Shown here: piece by piece, positions 1-5,593 of the stretch
How the letters are laid out: the number at the start of each line of letters is the position of its first letter
Numbering within the stretch: the first letter of the stretch is position 1
Assembly (NCBI GenBank): GCA_013334545.1
Contig: JAAXXJ010000204.1
Location: 1-5,795 of the forward strand
From: Nitrospirota bacterium
GTDB taxonomy: Bacteria; Nitrospirota; UBA9217
Length of the DNA stretch: 5,795 nucleotides
Direction: 5' to 3'
Program-made: the position numbers and the translations under genes
The notes under the pieces: generated by a model
The model's input: only the letters and a program-made list of their open reading frames with translations
The model's database searches: none
Told to the model about the DNA's origin: nothing

Positions 1-1
1 G

Positions 2-1912
2 AAGAATCCTGTTAAGATCATGGATCTGTCCCTGCGTGATGGCCATCAGTCCCTTTTCGCTACCCGTGGGCGTACCGAGGATATGATCCCGGTAGCCGAA
101 CTGATGGATGAGGTCGGGTTCTGGGCAATCGAGACGTGGGGTGGAGCCACCTTCGATACCATGCACCGGTTTCTGAACGAAGATCCCTGGGAACGTTTGC
201 GCGTTTTGAAGCGCTATATTAAAAAGACTCCTTTCTCCATGCTGCTGCGGGCGCAGAACCTGGTCGGTTATCGAAATTACGCCGACGACCTGGCCCTTGC
301 TTTTGTTGAGCGCGCGGCCGAGAACGGCATGGATATCTTCAGGACCTTCGATGCCTTGAACGATTATCGCAATTTCGAGACCGTGGTCAAACAGATAAAG
401 AAGAGCGGCAAGCATTTTCAAGGCTGTATCTGTTACACCCTCACCGAGCCGCGGCTTGGCGGAGAGGTCTACAATCTTGCATATTATACGGATAGGGCAA
501 AATCCCTTGAGTCGATGGGGGCGGATTCCATCTGTATCAAGGATATGGCCGGGCTGCTGGCTCCCTATGACGCCTATCCGCTCATCAAGGCCCTGAAGGA
601 AGGGGTCAAAGTACCCATTCATCTGCACAGCCATTTCACCTCAGGCATGTCACCCATGACGCACCTCAAGGCCATTGAAGCAGGAGTGGACATCATCGAT
701 GCCTGCATGACACCCTATGCGTACCGGACGTCGCATGCTGCTGTTGAGCCTTTGGTCATGGCCCTTCTGGGGACAAATCGCGACACCGGCTTTGATATCA
801 AGAAATTAGCTGAGATCAATGATATCTTGGAAAAAGAGGTGATGCCGAAATACAAGCACCTCCTCGATGACTCGAAGGTCTCGATCATCGATATCAATGT
901 CCTGCTGCATCAGACCCCGGGCGGGATGTTGTCGAATTTGGTCAATCAATTACGGGAAATGGATGCCCTGGACAAACTTGATGAGGTGTACAAGGAGCTG
1001 CCGCGCGTGCGCAAAGACCTCGGCCAGATCCCCCTGGTTACCCCGACCAGCCAGATCGTCGGCGTGCAGACCGTCAACAATGTTCTGCATGACACTCCCG
1101 GCGAACGTTACAAGATGATCACCGCGCAGGTGAAGGACCTCTGCTTCGGATTGTACGGCAAGACCGCTGTGCCGATCAATCCTGAATTGCAGGCAAAGGC
1201 CCTGAAAAGCTACCCCCGTGGAGAGAAGCCGATCACCTGTCGTCCGGCAGAAGTTCTCGAGCCGGAACTGGCCAAGGCGAAAGCCGAGATCGGTGATCTG
1301 GCAAAAGATATGGATGACCTCATCCTGTATGCCCAGTTTCCGGTCACCGGCAGGAAATTCCTTGAGTGGAAGTATGGCAAAGCAGAACCTCCGGCCAGTG
1401 TGAAGCCGATCACCCTTGAGGATGTTAAGAAAAGAGATGAACTGGTGAAAAAGGCCTTGGCCGGCAAGCTCGTTGAGGTGAAGCAGGTCGAAAAACCGCC
1501 GAAGTCACAGGCAGTCAGAACCTTCAACGTTTTTGTTGATGAGGAATTCTTTGCGGTCGAGGTTGATCCTGTAGGCAACACACATGTCGTGCCGGCTCCC
1601 CCACCGCTCGCCGCTGCTGCTGCACTGGCTCCGGTCGCCTGTGCTCCTCTGAAGGCCCCGGCACCGGCACCGGCGCCGGAACCAGCTCACCAGGGAGAAG
1701 GAACAGCCCTCCTCGCGCCGATGCCCGGGATGATCATCAAGTATATGGTAAAAGCCGGAGATGCCGTCAAGCAAGGCGATACCATCGTTGTCCTTGAGGC
1801 CATGAAGATGGAAAACGCCCTTGCCGCCCCCTGTGATGGGAAGGTGCAAGGTGTCAAGTTTGCCAGTGGCGATACGGTTGCAAAAGGCGCCGTTCTCTGT
1901 GTTATCGGATAG
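2..1912 (+). CDS. pycB: Pyruvate carboxylase subunit B / oxaloacetate decarboxylase alpha-type carboxyltransferase with C-terminal biotinyl domain (5' partial)
   Basis: This carboxyltransferase moves CO2 between carboxybiotin and pyruvate/oxaloacetate in the cytoplasm. The frame stays open upstream of the ATG at 20, reading KNPVKI before MDLSLRDGHQS. Family members carry a similar short basic lead, so the true start is probably just outside the window and the ATG at 20 is internal. Numbered from that Met, residues 1-265 form the HMGL-like TIM barrel. D7 (RDGHQS), K174 (IKDMAG, normally carbamylated), H203 and H205 (HLHSH) match the metal ligands of transcarboxylase 5S. Residues 290-490 are the conserved carboxylase domain, with PGGMLSN at 300-306 and VTPTSQ near 340. 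An Ala/Pro-rich linker spans about 524-562. The biotinyl domain follows, with EAMKM and biotin-accepting K596, 34 residues from the end. It lacks a biotin carboxylase domain, so a partner must charge it. PycB, OadA and fused 5S+1.3S transcarboxylase cannot be separated from sequence alone; no OadB/OadG-like sodium pump gene is visible here. The family call is secure. Confidence 0.93.
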   Translation, partial: KNPVKIMDLSLRDGHQSLFATRGRTEDMIPVAELMDEVGFWAIETWGGATFDTMHRFLNEDPWERLRVLKRYIKKTPFSMLLRAQNLVGYRNYADDLALAFVERAAENGMDIFRTFDALNDYRNFETVVKQIKKSGKHFQGCICYTLTEPRLGGEVYNLAYYTDRAKSLESMGADSICIKDMAGLLAPYDAYPLIKALKEGVKVPIHLHSHFTSGMSPMTHLKAIEAGVDIIDACMTPYAYRTSHAAVEPLVMALLGTNRDTGFDIKKLAEINDILEKEVMPKYKHLLDDSKVSIIDINVLLHQTPGGMLSNLVNQLREMDALDKLDEVYKELPRVRKDLGQIPLVTPTSQIVGVQTVNNVLHDTPGERYKMITAQVKDLCFGLYGKTAVPINPELQAKALKSYPRGEKPITCRPAEVLEPELAKAKAEIGDLAKDMDDLILYAQFPVTGRKFLEWKYGKAEPPASVKPITLEDVKKRDELVKKALAGKLVEVKQVEKPPKSQAVRTFNVFVDEEFFAVEVDPVGNTHVVPAPPPLAAAAALAPVACAPLKAPAPAPAPEPAHQGEGTALLAPMPGMIIKYMVKAGDAVKQGDTIVVLEAMKMENALAAPCDGKVQGVKFASGDTVAKGAVLCVIG

Positions 1913-1941
1913 ATCGGTAAGCGGCACCGGATCTTTTCTTT
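1911..1941 (+). terminator. Intrinsic terminator of the pycB-like gene
   Basis: GATCGGT (1912-1918) pairs with ACCGGATC (1926-1933) around a 7-base loop, giving 7 bp with one bulged G (1929). TTTTCTTT (1934-1941) follows directly. The stem starts on the last base of the TAG stop codon, so the transcript would end almost at the stop. A stem followed at once by a U-rich tract is the normal rho-independent layout. The stem is short and bulged, so read-through into the next gene is possible. Confidence 0.6.
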
Positions 1942-2037
1942 GAAGGGTCAAGTGCCCCGACGGTAACCCTTGGCTGGCCTGGGGTTGTTCGTGGTTGTCA
2001 AATCAAGCCTGTTGTTGATTCGATGAGCGAGCGCATT

Positions 2038-2057
2038 CCCCGTAGCTTGCTGCGGGG
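2038..2057. repeat. REP-like stem-loop, copy 1 (CCCCGTAG-CTTG-CTGCGGGG)
   Basis: An 8-bp stem (one G-U pair) is closed by a CTTG tetraloop. ATT precedes it and the palindrome TTCGCGAA (2058-2065) follows directly. It resembles the second hairpin at 2103-2124: both begin ATTCCC, both contain a TTGCTGC core across the loop and 3' arm, and both have a 4-base loop. Two related short palindromes in one spacer suggest a REP-type dispersed element. No U-tract follows, so it is a poor terminator candidate. Confidence 0.55.
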
Positions 2058-2102
2058 TTCGCGAACGACTAGAATAATGATAATACCTTGACGATCGAAG
2101 AT

Positions 2103-2124
2103 TCCCTGCAGATTGCTGCAGGGA
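2103..2124. repeat. REP-like stem-loop, copy 2, just upstream of the carbonic anhydrase homologue
   Basis: TCCCTGCAG and CTGCAGGGA form a perfect 9-bp stem around an ATTG tetraloop. The hairpin ends 22 bases before the ATG at 2147, so it lies in the 5' leader if transcription starts upstream. It could affect translation or RNA stability, or simply be a dispersed palindrome related to 2038-2057. The structure is seen directly; any role is inference. Confidence 0.55.
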
Positions 2125-2134
2125 GCTTCAGCCT

Positions 2135-2141
2135 GGGTGGG
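2135..2141 (+). promoter_or_regulatory. Weak ribosome binding site for the carbonic anhydrase homologue
   Basis: The purine-rich GGGTGGG ends 5 bases before the ATG at 2147. It is a poor match to AGGAGG, but no better candidate is near, and the protein begins at the usual place for this family. It therefore supports this start only modestly. Confidence 0.4.
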
Positions 2142-2146
2142 TTTCT

Positions 2147-2656
2147 ATGCTAATACGAACGTTGAATGGACATACCCCGAAGTTCGGGAAGGATTGTTAC
2201 CTGGCCGAGACTTCCGTCATTGTTGGCGACGTGGTGATGGGAGATCAGTGCAGTATCTGGTACAACGCAGTGATCCGGGGTGATGTTCATTTCATCCGGA
2301 TGGGGAACAAAGTGAACGTCCAGGATGGGGCCGTGGTGCATTGTACCTATCAGAAGTCACCGACCACGATCGGCAATAACGTCTCCATTGGACACAATGC
2401 CATCGTTCATGGCTGCACGATCCACGATAATGTCCTTGTGGGAATGGGGGCGATCGTCATGGATGATTGCGTGGTCGAAAGCAATACGATCATAGCTGCC
2501 GGTGCCGTGGTTACCGAAGGTACGCGGGTAGCGGCGGGAACGATCTATGCAGGTGTGCCGGCGAGAAAGTTAAAAGATATCAGTCAAGAACTGATATCCG
2601 GTGAGATCGAACGAATAGCGAACAATTATATTAAATACTCCGGCTGGTACAAATAG
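2147..2656 (+). CDS. Gamma-class carbonic anhydrase family protein (left-handed beta-helix, hexapeptide repeats)
   Basis: A complete 169-residue cytoplasmic protein of the YrdA/PaaY/Cam-related gamma carbonic anhydrase family, likely a trimer interconverting CO2 and bicarbonate at a metal between subunits. Residues about 20-135 are hexapeptide repeats (for example SVIVGD, TTIGNN, VLVGMG). The three expected metal ligands are present: H65 (AVVHC), H83 (IGHN) and H88 (IVHG), the last two five apart as in Cam. R44 and D46 (IRGDV) and Q59 (NVQDG) are also conserved. An Ile/Tyr-rich C-terminal helix closes the protein. Its length is usual for the short YrdA-like branch, which lacks the acidic loop holding the proton-shuttle glutamate of Methanosarcina Cam. 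Some such proteins have weak or no measured activity, so carbonic anhydrase is a family call. It lies between genes for bicarbonate-linked biotin enzymes. Operon membership with the upstream gene is doubtful because of the 234-base gap and terminator. Confidence 0.92.
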   Translation: MLIRTLNGHTPKFGKDCYLAETSVIVGDVVMGDQCSIWYNAVIRGDVHFIRMGNKVNVQDGAVVHCTYQKSPTTIGNNVSIGHNAIVHGCTIHDNVLVGMGAIVMDDCVVESNTIIAAGAVVTEGTRVAAGTIYAGVPARKLKDISQELISGEIERIANNYIKYSGWYK

Positions 2657-2755
2657 CCTTTCCCGCCTTGAATCCTTCCGCTTGTTCTCCTTCCGATCGG
2701 ACGATGATCATTGATGGATCTTCCGGTTTCGTGTGGGTAGTATCTGAGTGCTGGA

Positions 2756-2764
2756 TTTTTTTTT
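2756..2764. other. T9 homopolymer tract downstream of the carbonic anhydrase homologue
   Basis: Nine consecutive T residues lie 100 bases after the TAG at 2654-2656. I could find no stable stem-loop ending just before it, so it is not a standard intrinsic terminator. It may mark the left edge of the GC-rich element that follows. Confidence 0.35.
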
Positions 2765-2898
2765 GCATATCCCCTTCGCGGTCTGAATGAATTTCTTGAC
2801 CCGTCTATGGCCACGTCTGCTCGCCCGCGCAAACTCGGCCTGCGGCCTCAAACATGCGCGTGCGCCCTGCGGGACGCGGCCTTAGGCCATGACGGGTG

Positions 2899-3271
2899 CC
2901 CCAAGAACTTCATAGGCCCGCTCCGGGGACATGCGGGTTTGGGGTGAAGCACTGCGAAACTGCGGTGGTGCCGGCCCCATGCGGCCATTCCCGGCATGCG
3001 ACCGAGTCCGAGGGTTAAACATTTCAGACTGCCTGCACCCAGCGTATACGAGTGCAATGCGCGAGTGCAGGGTGTCCGAGCCCGGAGTGTTTCACCTGTT
3101 CGAAGGGCGAGTTTCTGAAATGTACCGAGGACGACCGAGCAGTACGGACCTGAATGGCCGCCAGGGTGCCCTTCTGAGGAGCACCGCAAGTTCGAGCCGC
3201 AGGCTCATGATAGAACGACCTCCCGGCGACACACATCTCCATCGGGCAGCGACCGGGCACCAAGGTCGCTG
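2899..3271. repeat. Multi-hairpin noncoding element (possible dispersed repeat or structured RNA)
   Basis: Inverted repeats follow one another here. CCCCAA 2899-2904 / TTGGGG 2939-2944 encloses CCCGC 2918-2922 / GCGGG 2933-2937. TGCCGG 2969-2974 pairs with CCGGCA 2991-2996. ACATTTCAGA 3019-3028 / TCTGAAATGT 3114-3123 (10 bp, perfect) encloses two further hairpins. GGTGCCCT 3165-3172 pairs with AGG-A-GCACC 3177-3185, with one bulged A. GAGCC 3194-3198 pairs with GGCTC 3202-3206. CAGCGACC 3247-3254 pairs with GGTCGCTG 3264-3271. Such regular nesting without a reading frame fits a structured RNA or a palindrome-rich mobile or dispersed repeat. The strand is unknown. The pairings are seen; some 5-6 bp stems are expected by chance in GC-rich DNA, so the 10-bp and 8-bp stems carry most weight. 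Confidence 0.45.
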
Positions 3272-3278
3272 GGATTGG

Positions 3279-3313
3279 CGCCACCTTTCTTCGGGTAAGC
3301 AAGAAAGGTGGCG
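3279..3313 (-). terminator. Strong 13-bp hairpin after the pccA-like stop codon (candidate bidirectional terminator or repeat)
   Basis: CGCCACCTTTCTT (3279-3291) and AAGAAAGGTGGCG (3301-3313) form a perfect 13-bp stem with a 9-base loop, starting 8 bases beyond the - strand stop codon. Position and strength fit an mRNA 3' end for the pccA-like gene and a barrier for convergent transcription from the + strand. Neither side has the U-tract of a classical intrinsic terminator, so it may instead protect the 3' end or belong to the adjacent multi-hairpin element. CCACCTTTCTT...AAGAAAGGTGG palindromes resemble repeated intergenic hairpins I recall from proteobacteria; I could not check this. Confidence 0.55.
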
Positions 3314-3321
3314 GGAATGGT

Positions 3322-5331
3322 TCAGGTCGTGAACGTGATGAGGACCTCGTCGGTTTCCACAGCTTTGCCGACAGTTGCGATCACATTGTCCACAACCCCT
3401 TCGCAGGGCGAGGAGACACCGCTTTCCATCTTCATGGATTCGATGACCACCAGGTCCTGGCCGCGGTAGACGCGGTCCCCTTTCTTGACGAGGATATTGA
3501 CCACCATGCCGGGAAGCGGAGAGAGAAGCACGTTCTCGGCGGCTCCTTTGGCCTCCTTTGGCATGTACTGGGCCAGCGCCCATTCGCGCGGCGTGTAGAT
3601 CTCGAAGATGCGGGAGATGCCGCAATAGGCGGTCCATATGAAGTTCTGCCGGTACTGGAGCCTGAAGTACTGGTTCACGCCGTTGATCGAGAGTTTCAGC
3701 CTCCGGCGGTAGAACTCGAAGACCGGGGTAACGACGGCAAACTCCTTGCCGTTCACCTTGACCTTCCAGTCCCGTGAAGAGAGCTGGCCCTGCAGCTCAA
3801 CGTCGAAGATGTTCTTCAGTTCCTTGACGACATACCGGTGCAGCTGGGCAGGCCGGTGAGACAGCCCGACCTTCGCGGCCATGGGTTTCAGCGACTCGCG
3901 CACGAGGTTCATGCGGTTATGGTACATGACGGTCGTGGCGAGGACCATGGCCTCGAGCTGCTCGATCGGAGGGTCGATCTTGGCCTCGCCTTCCTCGTAA
4001 TGCTCCTCAATGAACCCGGTCGAAAGCTCGCCCTTGATAAAGGCGGGATGGTTGAGAATGGAATTCGCAAAATTCACATTGGTGGTCACGCCCTCGATAT
4101 GGTATCGATTCAGGGCATTGATCAGGGTGGTCCGGGCTTCTTCCCGCGTCTCACCCCAGCTGATCACTTTGGAGAGAAGCGAGTCGTAATACACGCCTAT
4201 GAAACTGCCGGCCTCGACCCCGCTGTCAAGCCTGACATTTCTGCCCTTGAGATTTGAGTACCTGGTGATCAGTCCGGTGGACGGCAGAAAATTGCGGCTT
4301 GAGTCCTCGGCGCAGATCCTGGCCTCGATCGACCAGCCTTTGATCGAGACGTCCTTCTGCGTGATCGGCAGCTTCTCGCCCGACGCGACCCGCAGCTGCA
4401 GCTCCACGAGGTCGAGGGACGTGACCATCTCGGTGACCGGATGCTCCACCTGGAGCCGCGTGTTCATCTCCATGAAGAAAAAGTTCCGGTGGCCGTCCAT
4501 GATGAATTCCACGGTCCCGGCATTGGAATACCCCACCTCCCGTGCCAGGGCGCAGGCCATTTCGCCCATGCGTGACCTGAGTGACCTGTCGACCGCCAGG
4601 GAGGGCGCCTCTTCGATAACCTTCTGGTAGCGCCGCTGGATCGAGCATTCCCTTTCTCCGAGCGATACGACGTTCCCGTGCTTGTCGGCAATGATCTGTA
4701 TCTCGATATGGCGGGGGCTGCTGATAAACCGTTCCAGGAAGATCCGGTTGTCGCCGAATGCCTTGCGGGTCTCCTCCTGCGCCGACTGAAGGGCGGACTC
4801 AAGTTCAGAGGGCGTGGCGACCATGCGCATGCCCCGGCCGCCGCCTCCAGCCGCGGGCTTGAGCAGCACGGGATACCCGATCTCGCCGGCAAGCGCCCGT
4901 ATCTCTTCGATGTCGACAATAGGCAGGTTGTGGCCGAGCACCACCGGCACCCCTGCCTTCATCGCGATGTTCTTGGCCGAGATCTTGTCTCCCAGCGCGG
5001 CGATCACCTCCGCCGAAGGCCCGATAAAGGTCAATCCGGCCTGGGCCACGGCCGCGGAGAACTTCGCATTCTCCGAAAGGAACCCGTACCCCGGATGAAT
5101 GGCTTGACAGCCACTGTCGACCGCAGCCTTGACGATCTTCTCGTGCACCAGATAGGAGGAGATGGAAGGCGCCGGCCCGATATGCACGGCCTCATCAGCC
5201 TCCCGGACATGGAGCGACCGTGCGTCAGCGTCGGAATACACCGCCACGGTCTTGACCTTCAGCTTCCTGCAGGTCCGCATGATGCGGATCGCGATCTCAC
5301 CACGGTTTGCTATAAGGATCTTTTCGAACAT
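3322..5331 (-). CDS. pccA: Acyl-CoA (propionyl-CoA-type) carboxylase alpha subunit: biotin carboxylase + biotin carboxyl carrier
   Basis: This 669-residue cytoplasmic subunit carboxylates its own biotin with ATP and bicarbonate, then passes CO2 to a beta subunit that acts on an acyl-CoA. The biotin carboxylase N-domain (1-110, KILIANRGEIA) is followed by ATP-grasp (115-325) and the C-domain (335-440). Catalytic residues sit close to E. coli AccC numbering: K116, K158, the Gly-rich loop AAGGGGRGM (160-168), H208, K237, E275, E288, N290, R292, E296 and R338. Residues 445-595 match the bridging domain of propionyl-CoA-type enzymes (GISRIFEIY), arguing against simple AccC or pyruvate carboxylase A. 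The carrier domain (600-669) has ESMKM with biotin-accepting K634, 35 residues from the end. The start has an ideal AAGGAG five bases upstream. The partner beta gene precedes it on the same strand, 262 bases away. Acetyl-, propionyl- or longer acyl-CoA specificity lies mostly in that beta subunit, so the substrate is inferred. No defect is seen. Confidence 0.92.
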   Translation of the reverse strand: MFEKILIANRGEIAIRIMRTCRKLKVKTVAVYSDADARSLHVREADEAVHIGPAPSISSYLVHEKIVKAAVDSGCQAIHPGYGFLSENAKFSAAVAQAGLTFIGPSAEVIAALGDKISAKNIAMKAGVPVVLGHNLPIVDIEEIRALAGEIGYPVLLKPAAGGGGRGMRMVATPSELESALQSAQEETRKAFGDNRIFLERFISSPRHIEIQIIADKHGNVVSLGERECSIQRRYQKVIEEAPSLAVDRSLRSRMGEMACALAREVGYSNAGTVEFIMDGHRNFFFMEMNTRLQVEHPVTEMVTSLDLVELQLRVASGEKLPITQKDVSIKGWSIEARICAEDSSRNFLPSTGLITRYSNLKGRNVRLDSGVEAGSFIGVYYDSLLSKVISWGETREEARTTLINALNRYHIEGVTTNVNFANSILNHPAFIKGELSTGFIEEHYEEGEAKIDPPIEQLEAMVLATTVMYHNRMNLVRESLKPMAAKVGLSHRPAQLHRYVVKELKNIFDVELQGQLSSRDWKVKVNGKEFAVVTPVFEFYRRRLKLSINGVNQYFRLQYRQNFIWTAYCGISRIFEIYTPREWALAQYMPKEAKGAAENVLLSPLPGMVVNILVKKGDRVYRGQDLVVIESMKMESGVSSPCEGVVDNVIATVGKAVETDEVLITFTT

Positions 5332-5336
5332 GGCGG

Positions 5337-5342
5337 CTCCTT
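5337..5342 (-). promoter_or_regulatory. Ribosome binding site of the pccA-like gene
   Basis: On the - strand AAGGAG lies 5 bases before the ATG at 5331. It fixes the start at MFEKILIANRG, which is also the standard N-terminus of biotin carboxylases. Confidence 0.85.
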
Positions 5343-5426
5343 GAATGTACGAGTACTGTTTTCTCCAGGGCGTATCGCAGCTAAGTTAGTTCCGATCAAA
5401 ATCCACATAAAATCGCAAAGAATCTT

Positions 5427-5532
5427 ACCGCGAAGGCGCGAAGAGCGCGAAGGACGACAAAAACAAAACGCGATTCTGCCTTTCTCTATTAGGCCTGCAA
5501 GATTTTCTTCGCGACCTTTGCGCCTTCGCGGT
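5427..5532. repeat. Long imperfect inverted repeat built from CGCGAAG units
   Basis: The left arm (5427-5452) and right arm (5507-5532) pair at 23 of 26 positions around a 54-base centre; the outer 13 bases (ACCGCGAAGGCGC) are perfect. The left arm holds three CGCGAAG heptamers about 8-9 bases apart, and the right arm holds degenerate copies in reverse. It lies wholly between the beta and alpha carboxylase genes. Similar ACCGCGAAGGCGC-type intergenic repeats are, to my recollection, common in Desulfobacterota genomes; this was not checked. It could form a large RNA hairpin between the two cistrons, damping or stabilising one side. No U-tract is present. Confidence 0.6.
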
Positions 5533-5593
5533 GAACGCTTTTGAATTATGCCTCTTTCTATAGAACTCCTAACAGTATCTCGTAGCCTGCGGA

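Larger units (their letters stand above)
2657..3321. other. 665-base gene-free region between convergent genes
   Basis: No credible gene is seen. Several open frames cross it on both strands but overlap one another, lack convincing ribosome binding sites, have low-complexity Arg/Pro/Ser/Gly-rich translations, and in two cases run into the pccA-like gene out of frame. The first part (2657-2830) is of ordinary composition, with the palindrome TCCGATCGGA (2692-2701) and a T9 tract (2756-2764). From about 2815 the sequence becomes clearly GC-rich and carries a chain of inverted repeats to 3313. The composition change suggests an inserted or repeated element rather than degraded host genes. Confidence 0.7.

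Noticed and set aside
1943..1971. AAGGGT / ACCCTT inverted repeat
   Set aside because: It is only 6 bp with a 17-base loop and no U-tract; the stem at 1911-1941 is the better terminator.
1996..2092. Possible promoters for the carbonic anhydrase homologue (TTGTCA near 1996, GATAAT near 2079, TTGACG near 2088)
   Set aside because: No pair has both hexamers acceptable at proper spacing, so no promoter is called although one is likely present after the terminator.
2626..3302. Further short - strand frames at 2626-2832, 2848-3189 and 3024-3302
   Set aside because: They overlap each other in different frames, lack start signals, and have compositions typical of noncoding GC-rich DNA.
2815..3313. 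Riboswitch, CRISPR array, integron attC site or retron RNA in the hairpin region
   Set aside because: No regularly spaced identical repeats, no recognisable riboswitch consensus boxes, no attC-type R'/R'' core sites, and no cas, integrase or reverse transcriptase gene in the window.
2931..3332. 133-codon + strand open frame in the gene-free region
   Set aside because: It has no ribosome binding site or recognisable domain, an Arg/Ser/Gly-rich translation, lies across the hairpin chain, and runs into the 3' end of the pccA-like gene. High GC content leaves frames open by chance.
3092..3637. 181-codon - strand open frame overlapping the end of the pccA-like gene
   Set aside because: More than half lies over pccA in another frame; its translation there is the out-of-frame shadow, and the rest reads the palindromic element. 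Its tail may recur in annotated hypothetical proteins if the element is repeated, which would not make it a gene.
4678..5544. 288-codon + strand open frame antisense to the pccA-like gene
   Set aside because: It mirrors a very strongly conserved biotin carboxylase frame on the other strand, then runs through the CGCGAAG inverted repeat; the translation is not protein-like.
5545..5580. Possible - strand promoter with CATAAT at 5545-5550
   Set aside because: The -10 match is good, but no acceptable -35 lies at 16-18 bases; a single hexamer is not enough to call.
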